From Piscinibacter caeni (GTDB lineage: Bacteria > Pseudomonadota > Gammaproteobacteria > Burkholderiales > Burkholderiaceae_C): a stretch of 64,000 nt of DNA. The position numbers and the translations under genes were made by a program. The notes below the pieces were generated by a model, which had not been told where the DNA came from, ran no database searches, and saw only the letters and a program-made list of their open reading frames with translations. This document shows positions 17,877 through 28,031 of this stretch, piece after piece; within the stretch, counting starts at the first letter, position 1; each line of letters opens with the position of its first letter. Location of the stretch: NCBI GenBank assembly GCA_003265685.1, contig QJOU01000028.1, forward strand, positions 26,518 through 90,517, written 5' to 3'.

Positions 17877-18464
17877 TCAGCGCCGGCCGAACGGCGCTTG
17901 GCCGCGCCAGTAGCGGATCATCAGCCAGCCGCCGAGCATGCCGCCGAGGTGCGCGAAGTGCGCCACGCCGCCGGTGGGCGAGTACACGCCCAGGGCCAGC
18001 TCGATCACGCCGAACACCACCACGAAGGTCTTGGCCTTCATCGGGATGGGCGGGATCAGCAGCATGACCGTGCGGTTCGGGAACATCATGCCGTAGGCCA
18101 GCAGCAGGCCGAACAGCCCGCCCGACGCGCCGACCGTCGGCGCCCCGGCGAACAGCAGGCCCACGGCCAGCTGCGTCAGCGCGGCCGTCAGCACGCTCGC
18201 GAAGTACAGCTGCAGGTAGCGCTTGCCGCCCCACAGCCGCTCGAGCTCGGAGCCGAACATCCACAGGCCGAGCATGTTGAAGAACAGGTGGCCGAAGCTG
18301 CCGTGCAGGAAGGCGTAGGTGCCGACCTGCCAGGGCATGAACGCGCTGCCGAGCGGCCACAGCGCGAACCAGTGCGTCAGCAGGCCGCCGAGCAGCACAT
18401 CCAGCGCGTAGAACGCGACGTTGGCGAGGATCAGCGCTTGGGTCAGGGGCGGCAGCGGCGGCAT
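17877..18464 (-). CDS. Rhomboid family intramembrane serine protease
   Basis: About 195 aa with six predicted membrane helices. Rhomboid features are the HxxxN-type segment FLHGSFGHLFFNMLGLWMFG, the catalytic Ser in VGASGGLFGLLLAYG, and the catalytic His in the last helix (VAHFAHLGGMLGGW). It cleaves membrane proteins within the bilayer; the substrate is unknown. ATG 18464 (MPPLPPLTQ) is preferred over ATG 18497 because homology begins there, but neither has a clear ribosome site. The last bases of the tRNA-Leu lie only about 50 bp upstream. Confidence 0.9.
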   Translation of the reverse strand: MPPLPPLTQALILANVAFYALDVLLGGLLTHWFALWPLGSAFMPWQVGTYAFLHGSFGHLFFNMLGLWMFGSELERLWGGKRYLQLYFASVLTAALTQLAVGLLFAGAPTVGASGGLFGLLLAYGMMFPNRTVMLLIPPIPMKAKTFVVVFGVIELALGVYSPTGGVAHFAHLGGMLGGWLMIRYWRGQAPFGRR

Positions 18465-18516
18465 GCGGTGGGTTGTCGTCGGTCGCGGTGGACGCATCCG
18501 GGCGATGCGTGGAGCC

Positions 18517-18603
18517 TGGTGCCGGAGACCGGAATCGAACCGGTACGAGGTTGCCCTCGGCAGATTTTGAGTCTGCTGCGTCTACCGATTTCGCCACTCC
18601 GGC
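18517..18603 (-). tRNA. tRNA-Leu (anticodon CAA)
   Basis: A full cloverleaf on the minus strand. Acceptor GCCGGAG pairs with CTCCGGC, the anticodon stem GCAGA/TCTGC encloses loop CTCAAAA (anticodon CAA, decoding UUG), a long variable arm is typical of class II tRNA-Leu, and the T arm contains GGTTCGAATCC. The CCA end is encoded (18519-18517). Confidence 0.97.
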
Positions 18604-18697
18604 CGGTGGAGCGCGCTCGGGCGCGAAGGGGCCGGATTATGGCACGCACCCTGCGAGGCGCCGGCCGGCCTGAGACAATGCGCCGCGAGGAGACTCC

Positions 18698-19627
18698 ATG
18701 CCTGCTTCGAAAGCCCCGGCGCCGCCGCGCTACCCCACCCTCGAGGACGTGATCGGCCAGACGCCGCTGGTGCGGCTGCAGCGCGTGCCGGGCGCCGAGA
18801 ACGAGCGCCGTGGCAACGTGATCCTCGGCAAGCTCGAGGGCAACAACCCGGCCGGCTCGGTGAAGGACCGCCCGGCCATCAGCATGATCCGGCGCGCCGA
18901 GGAGCGCGGCGAGATCAAGCCCGGCGACACGCTGATCGAGGCCACCTCGGGCAACACCGGCATCGCGCTGGCCATGGCCGCGGCGATCCGCGGCTACCGC
19001 ATGGTGCTGATCATGCCGGAGGACCTGTCGATCGAACGCGCGCAGACCATGAAGGCCTTCGGCGCGGAACTGGTGCTGACGCCGCGCTCCGGCGGCATGG
19101 AGTACGCGCGCGACCTGGCCGAGCAGATGCAGAAGGACGGCAAGGGCCGCGTGCTCGACCAGTTTGCCAACCCGGACAACCCGCGTGTCCACTACGAGAC
19201 CACCGGCCCCGAGATCTGGCGCGACACCGCCGGACGCATCACGCACTTCGTCAGCGCGATGGGCACCACCGGCAGCATCACCGGCACCTCGCGCTTCCTC
19301 AAGGAGAAGAACCCGGCGGTGCGCGTGATCGGCGCGCAGCCCGCCGACGGCTCGCGCATCCCCGGCATCCGCAAGTGGCCGGCCGAGTACCTGCCCAAGA
19401 TCTACGACCCGACCTGGGTCGACGAACTGGTGTCGGTCAGCCAGTCGGATGCCGAGGAGATGGCCCGCCGGCTGGCGCGCGAGGAGGGCCTGTTCGCCGG
19501 CATCTCGGCGGCCGGGGCCTGCTGGGTGGCGCTGCAGATCGCCAGGCAGGTGGAGGGCGCGACCATCGTCTTCATCGTCTGCGACCGCGGCGACCGCTAC
19601 CTCTCGACCGGGGTGTTCCCGGCGTGA
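18698..19627 (+). CDS. cysM: Cysteine synthase B
   Basis: 309 aa PLP enzyme making cysteine from O-acetylserine and sulfide or thiosulfate. The PLP lysine is K56 (NNPAGSVKDRPA). The substrate/PLP loops EATSGNTGIALA and SAMGTTGSITGTSRFL match the CysM branch, as does the length. GAGGAG lies 7 bases before the ATG, and a GACAAT -10-like hexamer lies at 18674-18679. The NUDIX gene starts on its stop codon (GTGA) and tusA follows, so sulfur-related functions cluster here. Confidence 0.95.
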   Translation: MPASKAPAPPRYPTLEDVIGQTPLVRLQRVPGAENERRGNVILGKLEGNNPAGSVKDRPAISMIRRAEERGEIKPGDTLIEATSGNTGIALAMAAAIRGYRMVLIMPEDLSIERAQTMKAFGAELVLTPRSGGMEYARDLAEQMQKDGKGRVLDQFANPDNPRVHYETTGPEIWRDTAGRITHFVSAMGTTGSITGTSRFLKEKNPAVRVIGAQPADGSRIPGIRKWPAEYLPKIYDPTWVDELVSVSQSDAEEMARRLAREEGLFAGISAAGACWVALQIARQVEGATIVFIVCDRGDRYLSTGVFPA

Positions 19628-20166
19628 GCGGCGCCTACGTCTACTGCCCCGCCTGCGCGACGCCGCTGCAGCGGCTGGTGCGCGAGGAGGACGCCGGCCC
19701 CAAGGAACGGCTGCGCTGCCCGGCCTGCGACTGGACGCACTGGAACAATCCGACGCCGGTGCTGGCCGCGGTGGTGGAGTGTGCGGACCGCGGCGGGCAG
19801 ATCCTGCTGGCGCGCAACTCCGCGTGGACGCAGCGCATGTTCGCGCTGATCACCGGCTTCATGGAGGCCGGCGAGTCGCCGGTCGAGGGCATTGCGCGCG
19901 AGGTGGCGGAGGAGACCGGGCTGGCGGTCGACGCGGTGAACCTGATCGGCGTCTACGACTTCCAGCGCATGAACCAGGTGATCATCGCCTACCACGTGCT
20001 GGCGCGCGGCGAGGTGCGCCTGTCGCCCGAGCTGGCCGAGTACCGGCTCTACACGCCCGAGACGGTGCGCTGCTGGAGCGCCGGCACCGGGCAGGCCCTG
20101 GCGGACTGGCTGCGCTCGCGCGGGCACGAGCCGGTTTTCCTCGAGGGCCCGCCGCGCGCGGCCTAG
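19624..20166 (+). CDS. NUDIX hydrolase with N-terminal zinc ribbon
   Basis: 180 aa starting with GTG inside the cysM stop region (GTGA overlap), so translation is probably coupled. The N-terminal zinc ribbon has two CPAC pairs (YCPACATP and LRCPACDW). The catalytic NUDIX box starts at GFMEAGESPVEGIA and ends REVAEETGL (about residues 78-100). The combination resembles NudC-type NADH/NAD-cap pyrophosphatases but is shorter than E. coli NudC, lacking its N-terminal domain. Hydrolysis of a nucleoside-diphosphate-linked compound is expected; the substrate is uncertain. Confidence 0.88.
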   Translation: MSGAYVYCPACATPLQRLVREEDAGPKERLRCPACDWTHWNNPTPVLAAVVECADRGGQILLARNSAWTQRMFALITGFMEAGESPVEGIAREVAEETGLAVDAVNLIGVYDFQRMNQVIIAYHVLARGEVRLSPELAEYRLYTPETVRCWSAGTGQALADWLRSRGHEPVFLEGPPRAA

Positions 20167-20169
20167 AAT
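20164..20169 (+). promoter_or_regulatory. Candidate -10 (TAGAAT) for tusA, overlapping the NUDIX stop codon
   Basis: The TAG stop of the NUDIX gene is also the first half of TAGAAT, 21 bases before tusA. It matches the -10-like hexamers in front of other genes of this window, suggesting that tusA can be transcribed independently. Confidence 0.35.
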
Positions 20170-20190
20170 CCGTCGTCGCCGGAGACCGAC

Positions 20191-20418
20191 ATGGACGCCC
20201 AGAAAGAGATCGACACCCGCGGGCTGAACTGCCCGCTGCCCATCCTGAAGGCCAAGAAGGCGCTGGCCGACATGAAAAGCGGCGACGTGCTCAAGGTCGT
20301 CGCCACCGACCCGGGCTCGGTGCGCGACTTCCAGGCCTTCGCCCGCCAGACCGGCAACGAACTGGTCGAACAATCCTCGGCCAACGACGAGTTCGTGCAC
20401 TACCTGCGCCGCAGGTAA
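20191..20418 (+). CDS. tusA: Sulfurtransferase TusA family protein
   Basis: 75 aa small sulfur carrier. The reactive cysteine is C14 in the signature RGLNCPLPILKAKKAL, and the C-terminal half (GDVLKVVATDPGSVRDFQAF) matches the SirA/TusA fold. It delivers persulfide sulfur for tRNA thiolation, molybdopterin or related pathways. CGGAGA precedes the ATG. It is the last gene after cysM and the NUDIX gene. Confidence 0.93.
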   Translation: MDAQKEIDTRGLNCPLPILKAKKALADMKSGDVLKVVATDPGSVRDFQAFARQTGNELVEQSSANDEFVHYLRRR

Positions 20419-20578
20419 GCGCGCCGAGTTCCCGCTCCGCCCGTTCGAGGGCTGGCCCGCGCCGCGGCGGCATGCCAAAGTCGTGACCGTTCGGCCGCCG
20501 GTGTCCGCTGCGCGGCATACTGGGCTCCCCGCCCGAAACACCGTCACCTGCCCGCACGGCGGGCCGTCACCCCGGCGC

Positions 20579-21556
20579 ATGAAGCTGCTTGTCGTCGAAC
20601 CGCTCGAGACGGAGGTCATGCAGTGGCTGGAGGCGCGCCACGAGGTGCGCTTCGCGCCCGAACTCGCGCTCGACCCGCGTGCGCTGCGCCAGGCGCTCTA
20701 CAACGTGCGCGCGATGATCGCGCCGCCGTCCGCCCCGGTGGATGCTCAGACGCTGCACAGCGCACCGCTGCTGCGCGCCATCGGCCGCGTCAGCGCCGGC
20801 CTGGAGAACATCGACCTGGATGCCTGCGCGCGCGCCGGCGTCGAGGTGGTGCGCAGCCTGACCGCCACTGCGCAGGCCGAGGCCGAATTCATGATCGGCG
20901 CGCTGCTGTCGATGCTGCGCCGCGTGCCGGTTGTCGGCACCGACGGGCTGCTGGTGGGCCGCGAGCTGGGCGCGGCGACGGTCGGCCTGATCGGCATGCC
21001 GCCGGCGGCGCGCTCGATGTCGACCCTGCTGGCGGCCTTCGGCTCGAAGGTGGTCGGCTACGACCCCTCGCTGCATGCGAGCGACGGCGTGTGGGAGCGC
21101 TGGAAGGTGCAGCCGCTGCCGCTGCGCGAACTGCTCGAGCGCTGCGACGCGGTGTGCGTGCAGCTGAGTTACTTCAGCCGTTACCACGGCCTGCTGGGCG
21201 AGCGCTTCCTGCCGCACTGCAAGCCCAACCAGGTGATCGTCTGCACCGCCCACTCGGGCCTGTTCGACGACGCGGCGCTTGCGCGCGAGCTGGCCGGCGG
21301 GCGCATCGCCGCGGCCTGGTTCGACAGCCTGGAGCCCGGCGCGCTCGACCCCGGCCGCCCGCTGGCCGGCATCTCGACGCTGCAGGTCACGCCCTGCGTG
21401 GCCAGCACCACGCGCGAGTCGCGCCTGCGCAGCGCCTGGGCGGTGGCGCGCCGCATCGACGAGCTGATCGCCGCCGCGCCGGCCACGCCGCGCGAGTTCA
21501 GGCCGACGGAGCCAGGCGTGCCGACTGATCTCGCAGACGGTCCCGCGTCGCCGTGA
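20579..21556 (+). CDS. D-2-hydroxyacid dehydrogenase-like protein with altered catalytic residues
   Basis: 325 aa with the two-domain D-2-hydroxyacid dehydrogenase layout. Several key positions differ. The NAD-binding glycine motif reads [14 protein letters not shown] instead of GxGxxG. The catalytic Arg position is His ([10 protein letters not shown] for a usual TARGGLVD). The catalytic His after TP is Cys (VTPCVASTT). The Glu is kept (DSLEPGALD). Catalysis of the standard type looks unlikely. ATG 20579 was chosen because the fold starts at once ([10 protein letters not shown]). The last 59 bp overlap the 3' end of valS on the other strand. Confidence 0.75.
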   Translation: MKLLVVEPLETEVMQWLEARHEVRFAPELALDPRALRQALYNVRAMIAPPSAPVDAQTLHSAPLLRAIGRVSAGLENIDLDACARAGVEVVRSLTATAQAEAEFMIGALLSMLRRVPVVGTDGLLVGRELGAATVGLIGMPPAARSMSTLLAAFGSKVVGYDPSLHASDGVWERWKVQPLPLRELLERCDAVCVQLSYFSRYHGLLGERFLPHCKPNQVIVCTAHSGLFDDAALARELAGGRIAAAWFDSLEPGALDPGRPLAGISTLQVTPCVASTTRESRLRSAWAVARRIDELIAAAPATPREFRPTEPGVPTDLADGPASP

Positions 21557-24335
21557 GCTCGGCGATGCGCTGACGCACCTGCGCCACCACCTCGGCCGGC
21601 GCGCGCGCCACGAAGCTTTCGTTGGCCAGCTTGCCGGTCTCGCGCGCCAGGTCGGCCTCGACCTTGGCGACCTCCTTCTCGAGGCGCACGCGCTCGGCGG
21701 CGAGGTCGATCTCCACGTGCAGCGCCAGGCGCGTCGCGCCGCGCACCACCACCGGCAGGTGGCGCGTGGCCGCGGCGAAGTCGGCCTCGTCGTCGAACAC
21801 CTGCACGTCCGCGAGCTTGGCGAGCGCGGCCAGCAGCGGCGCGGCCGAGCGCACGAAGTCCGCGTCACCGCAGGCGCGCAGCGGCACGCGCTGGCCCGGC
21901 GGCAGGCCCATCTCGCTGCGCAGCGCGCGGCAGGCGCCGGCGAGTTCCTTGAGCCGGGCCACCCAGGCGTCGGCCGCCGGATCGATCTTCTCCAGCTGCG
22001 CCTGCGGATAGGCTGCGCGCACGATGCCGCCGTCGGTGGGCCGGCCGGCCACCGGCGCGACGCTCTCCCACAGCTCCGCGGTGATGAACGGCGCGATCGG
22101 GTGCAGCAGGCGCAGCACCGTCTCGAGCGTGCGGAGCAGCGTGCGCCGCGTGGCGCGCTGCTGCGCCTCGGAGCCGCCGGCGATCTGCACCTTGGCGATC
22201 TCGATGTACCAGTCGCAGTACTCGTCCCACACGAAGCTGTAGATGGCGTTGGCGACGTTGTCGAGCCGGTAGTCGGCGAAGCCCTGCGCCACCGCGGCCT
22301 CGACCCGCTGCAGCTCGCCGGCGATCCAGCGGTCGGCCGGCGAGAAGCTCATGTAGCCGTGGAACGGCCCGCCGGGCTCGCATTCCGCCTTGGTGTGCTC
22401 CTTCAGCCCGCAGTCCTGCGCCTCGCAGTTCATCAGCACGAACTTGGTGGCGTTCCAGAGCTTGTTGCAGAAGTTGCGGTAGCCCTCGCAGCGCTTGGTG
22501 TCGAAGTTGACGTTGCGGCCGAGCGTGGCGTAGCTCGCCATCGTGAAGCGCAGCGCGTCGGCGCCGAAGGCGGGAATGCCCTGCGGGAACTCCTTCTCCG
22601 TGTCCTTGCGCACGCGCGGCGCGGTCTCGGGCCGGCGCAGGCCGGTGGTGCGCTTCTCGAGCAGCGGCGCGAGCGCGATGCCGTCGATCAGGTCGACCGG
22701 GTCGAGCACGTTGCCCTCGCTCTTGCTCATCTTGTGGCCGTGCGCGTCGCGCACCAGGCCGTGGATGTAGACGTGGCGGAACGGCACCTTGCCGGTGAAG
22801 TGCACCGTCATCATGATCATCCGGGCGACCCAGAAGAAGATGATGTCGAAGCCGGTCACGAGCACGGTGGAGGGCAGGAACAGGTCCTGCTCGGGCGTCT
22901 GCTCCGGCCAGCCGAGCGTGGAGAAGGGCACCAGCGCCGAGGAGTACCAGGTGTCCAGCACGTCCGGGTCGCGTGTCAGCGGCCCGTGATAGCCGGCCGC
23001 GGCGGCGCGCTCGCGCGCCTGCGCCTCGCTGCGCGCGACGAACTGTTCGCCGCCCGTGCCGTACCAGGCCGGGATCTGGTGGCCCCACCAGAGCTGGCGC
23101 GAGATGCACCAGTCCTGGATGTTCTTCATCCACTGGTTGTAGGTGTTGATCCACTGCTCGGGCACGAACTTCACCGAGCCGTTCTCCACCACCTCGATGG
23201 CCTTGGCGGCGATGCTCCTGCCGTCCGCGCCCGGCTTGCTCATCGCGACGAACCACTGGTCGGTCAGCATCGGCTCGACCACCTGGCCGGTGCGCGCGCA
23301 GCGCGGCACCATCAGGCGGTGCTTCTTCGTCTCGACCAGCAGGCCCTGTGCCTCGAGGTCGGCCACCACCTTCTTGCGCGCGACGAAGCGGTCGAGCCCG
23401 CGGTAGGCCGCGGGCGCGTTGTCGTTGATCTTCGCGTCCAGGCTCAGCACGCCGATCATCGGCAGGCCGTGGCGCTGGCCCACGGCGTAGTCGTTCGGGT
23501 CGTGCGCCGGCGTGACCTTCACGACGCCGGTGCCGAACGCGCGGTCGACGTAGGCGTCGGCGATCACCGGGATCTCGCGCTCGCACAGGGGCAGGCGCAC
23601 CATCTTGCCGATCAGCGCGGCGTAGCGCTCGTCCTCCGGGTGCACCATCACCGCGGTGTCGCCGAGCATGGTCTCGGGCCGCGTCGTCGCCACCACCAGC
23701 GTGCCCGAGCCGTCGGCCAGCGGATACGCGATGTGCCAGAGGAAGCCGTCCTCCTCCTCGCTCTCGACCTCGAGGTCGGACACGGCAGACATCAGCACCG
23801 GGTCCCAGTTGACCAGTCGCTTGCCGCGGTAGATCAGGCCCTCGTCGTACAGCCGCACGAAGGTGTCGGTGACGACCTTCGAGAGCTTCTCGTCCATCGT
23901 GAAGTACTCGTGCTCCCAGCTCACGCTGTCGCCCAGGCGGCGCATCTGGCGCGTGATGGTCGCGCCCGAGCTGTGCTTCCAGTCCCACACGTGCTTCAGG
24001 AATCCCTCGCGGCCGAGGTCATGCCGGCTGATGCCGGCCTCCTGCAGCTGGCGCTCGACGACGATCTGCGTGGCGATGCCGGCGTGGTCCGTGCCCGGCA
24101 GCCACAGCGTGTTGAAGCCGCGCATCCGGTGGTAGCGCGTCAGCGAGTCCATGATCGTCTGGTTGAACGCATGGCCCATGTGCAGCGTGCCGGTCACGTT
24201 GGGCGGCGGCAGCTGGATGCTGAACGAGGGCTTCGCCGGGTCCAGCGTGGGCCGGAAGGCGCCGGAGGCTTCCCAGGCGGCGCTCCAGCGGGCCTCGATG
24301 TCGGCCGGTTCGAAGGACTTGGCGAGTTCGGTCAT
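21498..24335 (-). CDS. valS: Valyl-tRNA synthetase
   Basis: 945 aa, normal size. It charges tRNA-Val. The class I signatures are LHMGH (residues 51-55, after PPPNVTGT) and HKMSKSEGN near residue 535; the editing domain contains [13 protein letters not shown]. The C-terminal coiled coil that contacts tRNA is visible ([19 protein letters not shown]). ATG 24335 was chosen because the conserved N-terminus [10 protein letters not shown] starts there. A TACAAT hexamer at 24397-24392 is a candidate -10. The tail overlaps the dehydrogenase-like gene by 59 bp. Confidence 0.97.
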   Translation of the reverse strand: MTELAKSFEPADIEARWSAAWEASGAFRPTLDPAKPSFSIQLPPPNVTGTLHMGHAFNQTIMDSLTRYHRMRGFNTLWLPGTDHAGIATQIVVERQLQEAGISRHDLGREGFLKHVWDWKHSSGATITRQMRRLGDSVSWEHEYFTMDEKLSKVVTDTFVRLYDEGLIYRGKRLVNWDPVLMSAVSDLEVESEEEDGFLWHIAYPLADGSGTLVVATTRPETMLGDTAVMVHPEDERYAALIGKMVRLPLCEREIPVIADAYVDRAFGTGVVKVTPAHDPNDYAVGQRHGLPMIGVLSLDAKINDNAPAAYRGLDRFVARKKVVADLEAQGLLVETKKHRLMVPRCARTGQVVEPMLTDQWFVAMSKPGADGRSIAAKAIEVVENGSVKFVPEQWINTYNQWMKNIQDWCISRQLWWGHQIPAWYGTGGEQFVARSEAQARERAAAAGYHGPLTRDPDVLDTWYSSALVPFSTLGWPEQTPEQDLFLPSTVLVTGFDIIFFWVARMIMMTVHFTGKVPFRHVYIHGLVRDAHGHKMSKSEGNVLDPVDLIDGIALAPLLEKRTTGLRRPETAPRVRKDTEKEFPQGIPAFGADALRFTMASYATLGRNVNFDTKRCEGYRNFCNKLWNATKFVLMNCEAQDCGLKEHTKAECEPGGPFHGYMSFSPADRWIAGELQRVEAAVAQGFADYRLDNVANAIYSFVWDEYCDWYIEIAKVQIAGGSEAQQRATRRTLLRTLETVLRLLHPIAPFITAELWESVAPVAGRPTDGGIVRAAYPQAQLEKIDPAADAWVARLKELAGACRALRSEMGLPPGQRVPLRACGDADFVRSAAPLLAALAKLADVQVFDDEADFAAATRHLPVVVRGATRLALHVEIDLAAERVRLEKEVAKVEADLARETGKLANESFVARAPAEVVAQVRQRIAELTATRDRLRDQSARLAPSA

Positions 24336-24451
24336 GGCGCGCTCAGGCACGGCATCGCGCCGTGAAACAAGGTGCAAGCAGGGGAGGTCGGATTGTAGGT
24401 GGAGCGCTGTCCCTGCTAAGGTGCCGCGCGTCGTGGCAGGAGGGCGGGGCG

Positions 24452-25756
24452 ATGCAGGGTCGCGGGTGGAAGTGGGTGTCGGTGCTGGTGCTGCTGGTGG
24501 CGGCCTGCGGCGGCGACGACGAGCGCCGCCCCGCGCCGGCGGCGAGCTGCGACCTGCCGACGCAGCAGGCCTGGCTGCGCGACTACATGCACGACTGGTA
24601 CCTGTGGGCCGACCGCGCGCCCGACCCGGCACCGGACGGCTACCCCACGCTCGCGGCCTACTTCGAGGCGCTGCGCTTCCCCGGCGACGCGACCACGCGG
24701 GCCGATGTCTGGAGCTTCTTCCAGAGCACCACCAGCTACCAGCAGTTCTACGGCGAAGGCCAGACCATGGGCTACGGCCTGTTCGTCAACGGCATCGAGC
24801 GCACGCTGCCGCTGCGCGTGCGCATGGTCGAGCCGCGCGGGCCGGCCGCGCTGGCCGGCCTGGTGCGCGGCGACCGCATCGTCTCGATCGACGGCGTGCC
24901 CGACAGCGAGCTGATCACCGGCGACTTCGCGCCGCTCAGTCCGGCACAGCCCGGCCAGCGCATCGCCGTGGAGGTGGAGAACGCCCAGGGACGGCGCAGT
25001 GTCGAGCTGACCGCGGCCGTCTACGACCTGACGCCGGTGCCGACGACCCGCGTGCTGGCCCTGCCCGACGGCCGGCGCGCCGGCTATCTCGCGCTGAAGG
25101 ACTTCATCCCGCAGGCCGAGGCGCCGCTGGACGCCGCCTTCGCCGAATTCCGTGCCCAGGGGGCGAGCGAGCTGATCGTCGACCTGCGCTACAACGGCGG
25201 TGGCCGCATCTCCACCGCCCGGCGCCTGGCCTCGCAGGTGGTCGGCGCGGTGCAGTCGGGGAACCGCTTCGTGCTGCTGCGCTACAACGCCGCGCACCAG
25301 GACGCCAACATCGACATGCGCTTCACCTCGGCCGCGGCGCCCGCGTTCGCGCGGGTGGTCGTGCTGACGGGCGCTCGCACCTGCTCGGCCAGCGAGCTGA
25401 TCGTCAACGGCCTGGTGCCCCATGCGGAGGTGGTGACGATCGGCGACACGACTTGCGGCAAGCCCTACGGCTTCACCCCGGTCGACTCCTGCGGCAACAC
25501 CTTCAGCGTGGTCAATTTCGACTCGGTCAATGCGGCGGGCATGGGCGGTTACGACCAGGGCCTCGCGCCGACCTGCCCGCTGGAGGAGGACTTCACCGCC
25601 GCCATCGGCGACCCGGCCGAGAAGCTCACCGGCGCGGCGCTCGACTACCTGCACATGGGCAACTGCCCGGCACCCGGCGCGACGGCGGCCCGGGCCGCGC
25701 TGCGCCGGCCGGCCATGCTGGAACCGGGCGAGCGCCGCGGCATGAGCGCCGACTGA
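24452..25756 (+). CDS. S41 family (C-terminal processing type) peptidase, lipoprotein
   Basis: 434 aa. A lipoprotein signal with the lipobox LVAAC ends at about Cys19 ([12 protein letters not shown]). A PDZ-like part ([20 protein letters not shown]) is followed by the S41 core with the catalytic Ser in [11 protein letters not shown] (about residue 312) and Lys in TTCGKPYGF (about 336), as in tail-specific proteases. Four or more extra cysteines ([30 protein letters not shown]) suggest disulfides outside the cytoplasm. AGGAGG lies 8 bases before the ATG. It is divergent from valS. Confidence 0.88.
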   Translation: MQGRGWKWVSVLVLLVAACGGDDERRPAPAASCDLPTQQAWLRDYMHDWYLWADRAPDPAPDGYPTLAAYFEALRFPGDATTRADVWSFFQSTTSYQQFYGEGQTMGYGLFVNGIERTLPLRVRMVEPRGPAALAGLVRGDRIVSIDGVPDSELITGDFAPLSPAQPGQRIAVEVENAQGRRSVELTAAVYDLTPVPTTRVLALPDGRRAGYLALKDFIPQAEAPLDAAFAEFRAQGASELIVDLRYNGGGRISTARRLASQVVGAVQSGNRFVLLRYNAAHQDANIDMRFTSAAAPAFARVVVLTGARTCSASELIVNGLVPHAEVVTIGDTTCGKPYGFTPVDSCGNTFSVVNFDSVNAAGMGGYDQGLAPTCPLEEDFTAAIGDPAEKLTGAALDYLHMGNCPAPGATAARAALRRPAMLEPGERRGMSAD

Positions 25757-25848
25757 CGCCGCGCCCGGGTGTCGGCGGCCCGTACCGCCAGACACATTCC
25801 GACATGTTCCCCCACAGCCGCGCAACATGGCGCGCCGACGATGGCGCG

Positions 25849-26679
25849 ATGAACCAGCCCTATCACGTCTATGTGGTCGACGCCGAGCGCCCCTCGCGCG
25901 AGGCCTTGCGCAGCTACCTGGAGTCACACGGCCTGCGTGTCACCACGATGGACGGTGCCGCCGACTTGCTGCGGCGCATGCACCGCGCCCGGCCCGACCT
26001 GATCGTGCTCGACATGGCGCTGCCCGGCACCAGCGGCCTGCAGGCCTGCCAGAAGCTGCGCGCCGAGGGCGACCGGGTGCCGGTCATCTTCCTGTCCGCG
26101 CGCGACGAGGAGGTCGACCGCGTGCTCGGCCTCGAGATCGGCGGCGACGACGTGCTCGGCAAACCCTGCTCGCCGCGCGAGCTGCTGGCCCGCGTGCATG
26201 CCGTGCTGCGCCGCGCGCTGGTGCCGCCGGGCCTGCCGATGCTGGCGATGTCGCCGGTGACGATCGGCCGGCACGAGTTCGACAGGGCCACCCGCTGCCT
26301 GCGCTGCGGCGAGCGCCTGCACGTGCTGAGCACGGTGGAGTACGCGGTGCTGGCCGAGTTGGTGTCCAACCCGGGCGTGGCGATCTCGCGCGAGCGGCTG
26401 CTGGCCGCCTCGCACAGCCGCGCCGAGGGCCTGATGCTGCGCGCAGTCGACGTGGCGGTGATGCGGCTGCGCAAGCGGGTCGAGCCCGTGCCGGCGCAGC
26501 CGCGCTTCATCCAGACCATCCGCGGGCACGGCTACATGTTCGTGCCGACCTCGGGCGCCGAACATGGCGCCGAGGAACCGGTGCGCGGTGCCCGGTCGCT
26601 GCCGGGCCCGCTCGCTCAGCGGTCGCGGCGCGGAATGCCCACCGGCGCGTTGGCGTCGCCGAGCATGAATACCGTGTAG
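25849..26679 (+). CDS. Orphan OmpR-family response regulator
   Basis: 276 aa. The receiver domain (about residues 6-115) has the phospho-acceptor Asp in LIVLDMALPG, Ser in IFLSARDEE and Lys in LGKPCSP. The usual acidic pair near the N-terminus is changed (VYVVDAERPS, one acidic position is Ala). The winged-helix domain (about 135-235) ends in FIQTIRGHGYMF. The tail of about 35 residues after it is unlike the family and overlaps the DUF4397 gene on the other strand by 64 bp. No histidine kinase is adjacent. ATG 25849 is preferred because the receiver starts there; ATG 25841 is out of frame and 25804 has no homology. Confidence 0.85.
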   Translation: MNQPYHVYVVDAERPSREALRSYLESHGLRVTTMDGAADLLRRMHRARPDLIVLDMALPGTSGLQACQKLRAEGDRVPVIFLSARDEEVDRVLGLEIGGDDVLGKPCSPRELLARVHAVLRRALVPPGLPMLAMSPVTIGRHEFDRATRCLRCGERLHVLSTVEYAVLAELVSNPGVAISRERLLAASHSRAEGLMLRAVDVAVMRLRKRVEPVPAQPRFIQTIRGHGYMFVPTSGAEHGAEEPVRGARSLPGPLAQRSRRGMPTGALASPSMNTV

Positions 26680-27908
26680 ACCCGGGTGGCCAGCAGCGTC
26701 ACGTCCTCGGCCAGATAGAGCGAGCCGCCGGCCGGCGAGGTGACCTCGAGCCGGATCAGGGTGCCGGCCGGGATCGACGCGGGCGTCGACGCGGCGTTGG
26801 GGCCGATGTCGGTGGCCACGGCTCCGAAATCGGCGGTCAGCGTCATCGGGCTGGCCGACGAGCCGACGCCGTTGACCAGGCGCAGCTTGGTGTTGGCGGT
26901 GTTCAGCGGCGGACGGTTGTCGTCGGCCAGCAGCGTGGCGGTGCCGCTGCCCGCTGCGCCGGTGACCAGGAGCGTGTTGTCCGAGCCGGCCGCCAGCGTG
27001 CCGGTCGGCAGCGTCACCGCCTGGCCGGCGATGCTCACCGAGCCGGTCAGCGCGCCGGCGCCGACGAGCACGTAGTTGCCGACCGACGAAGAGGGTTGCC
27101 CGGCCGACAGCTGCACACCGCGCACCGTGGCCGCGACGCTGGCATTGGCGTTCGCGCCGGCCACCAGGCGCACGCGCGCCGAGGGGTTCTTGCGCGCCGC
27201 CACGTCGCCCTTCTGGTCCAGCGTCGTGCCGTGCACCAGCACGCCGCCCGGCGTGGAGGTCAGCACCAGGGTGGTGATCTGCTGGTCGTTCAGCGTGACC
27301 GAGGGCAGGTCCAGGCGCAGGTCGTTCTTGTCGCCGGCGCCGGTCACGCGGATGCGGTAGGTGCCTTCGCTGATCTCGTTGTAGGTGGTGACCCGCTCGG
27401 TGCCGACGCTCGACACGGTCGGCGAGCTGTCGTTCAGCGAGGCGGTCGGGTCGGTGACGTAGACGTCCAGCGTGCCGGCCTCGACCGAGCCGTTGAACAC
27501 CCGCAGCTTGGCCGCGCCGCTGCTCGGCGCCACCTCGGTCTCGGACAGCATCACCGAGCGCAGCGAATCCGCCGTCGAGTAGGCCAGCAGCGAATACGAG
27601 GTGGAACCGCTCACGGTGCGCGAGCCACTGCTCGCCGTCGTGCTCGAGCCGGCCCGCTTCAGCTTGAAGGTGTAGGTGTTGGAGCCGAGGGTCGTGTAGT
27701 CGCCTGCGCTGTCCAGGCTCACCGCGGAGCTGATCTCGGTGTCGTTGGCGTACAGGTCGAGCGAGTCGTAGCCTTCGGCGGCATTGACCAGGCGCACCGC
27801 GCCGTCGCCGCCGCCGCTGTCGCTGCCGCCGCCTCCGCAGCCGTGCAGCAGCGGCAGGCTCAGTGCAGCGATGGCCATCCAGGATCGCATCCAGGATTGT
27901 CTTGTCAC
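26616..27908 (-). CDS. DUF4397 domain lipoprotein
   Basis: About 430 aa. The signal ends in the lipobox LLHGC, followed by a Gly/Ser-rich tether (CGGGGSDSGGGD) and repeated beta-sandwich DUF4397 units. The first begins VRLVNAAEGYDSLDLYAND; others begin LRVFNGSVEAGTLDVYV and LRLVNGVGSSASPMTL. Such proteins are exposed at the outer membrane, with unknown function. The GTG at 27908 is chosen because GAGAGGG lies 6 bases upstream; ATG 27890 would shorten the signal peptide. It is convergent with the response regulator, with a 64-bp overlap. Confidence 0.82.
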   Translation of the reverse strand: MTRQSWMRSWMAIAALSLPLLHGCGGGGSDSGGGDGAVRLVNAAEGYDSLDLYANDTEISSAVSLDSAGDYTTLGSNTYTFKLKRAGSSTTASSGSRTVSGSTSYSLLAYSTADSLRSVMLSETEVAPSSGAAKLRVFNGSVEAGTLDVYVTDPTASLNDSSPTVSSVGTERVTTYNEISEGTYRIRVTGAGDKNDLRLDLPSVTLNDQQITTLVLTSTPGGVLVHGTTLDQKGDVAARKNPSARVRLVAGANANASVAATVRGVQLSAGQPSSSVGNYVLVGAGALTGSVSIAGQAVTLPTGTLAAGSDNTLLVTGAAGSGTATLLADDNRPPLNTANTKLRLVNGVGSSASPMTLTADFGAVATDIGPNAASTPASIPAGTLIRLEVTSPAGGSLYLAEDVTLLATRVYTVFMLGDANAPVGIPRRDR

Positions 27909-28031
27909 GGGTGTCCCTCTCGCAGGTGGTGGCGCCGGCACCGTGCCGGCCAAACCGCAATGATTGCAGATTATTCGGCCCGCCCGGCCCGGGCATGGCC
28001 GCCGGGTGGTATCACGGCATGTGACCGGGGC

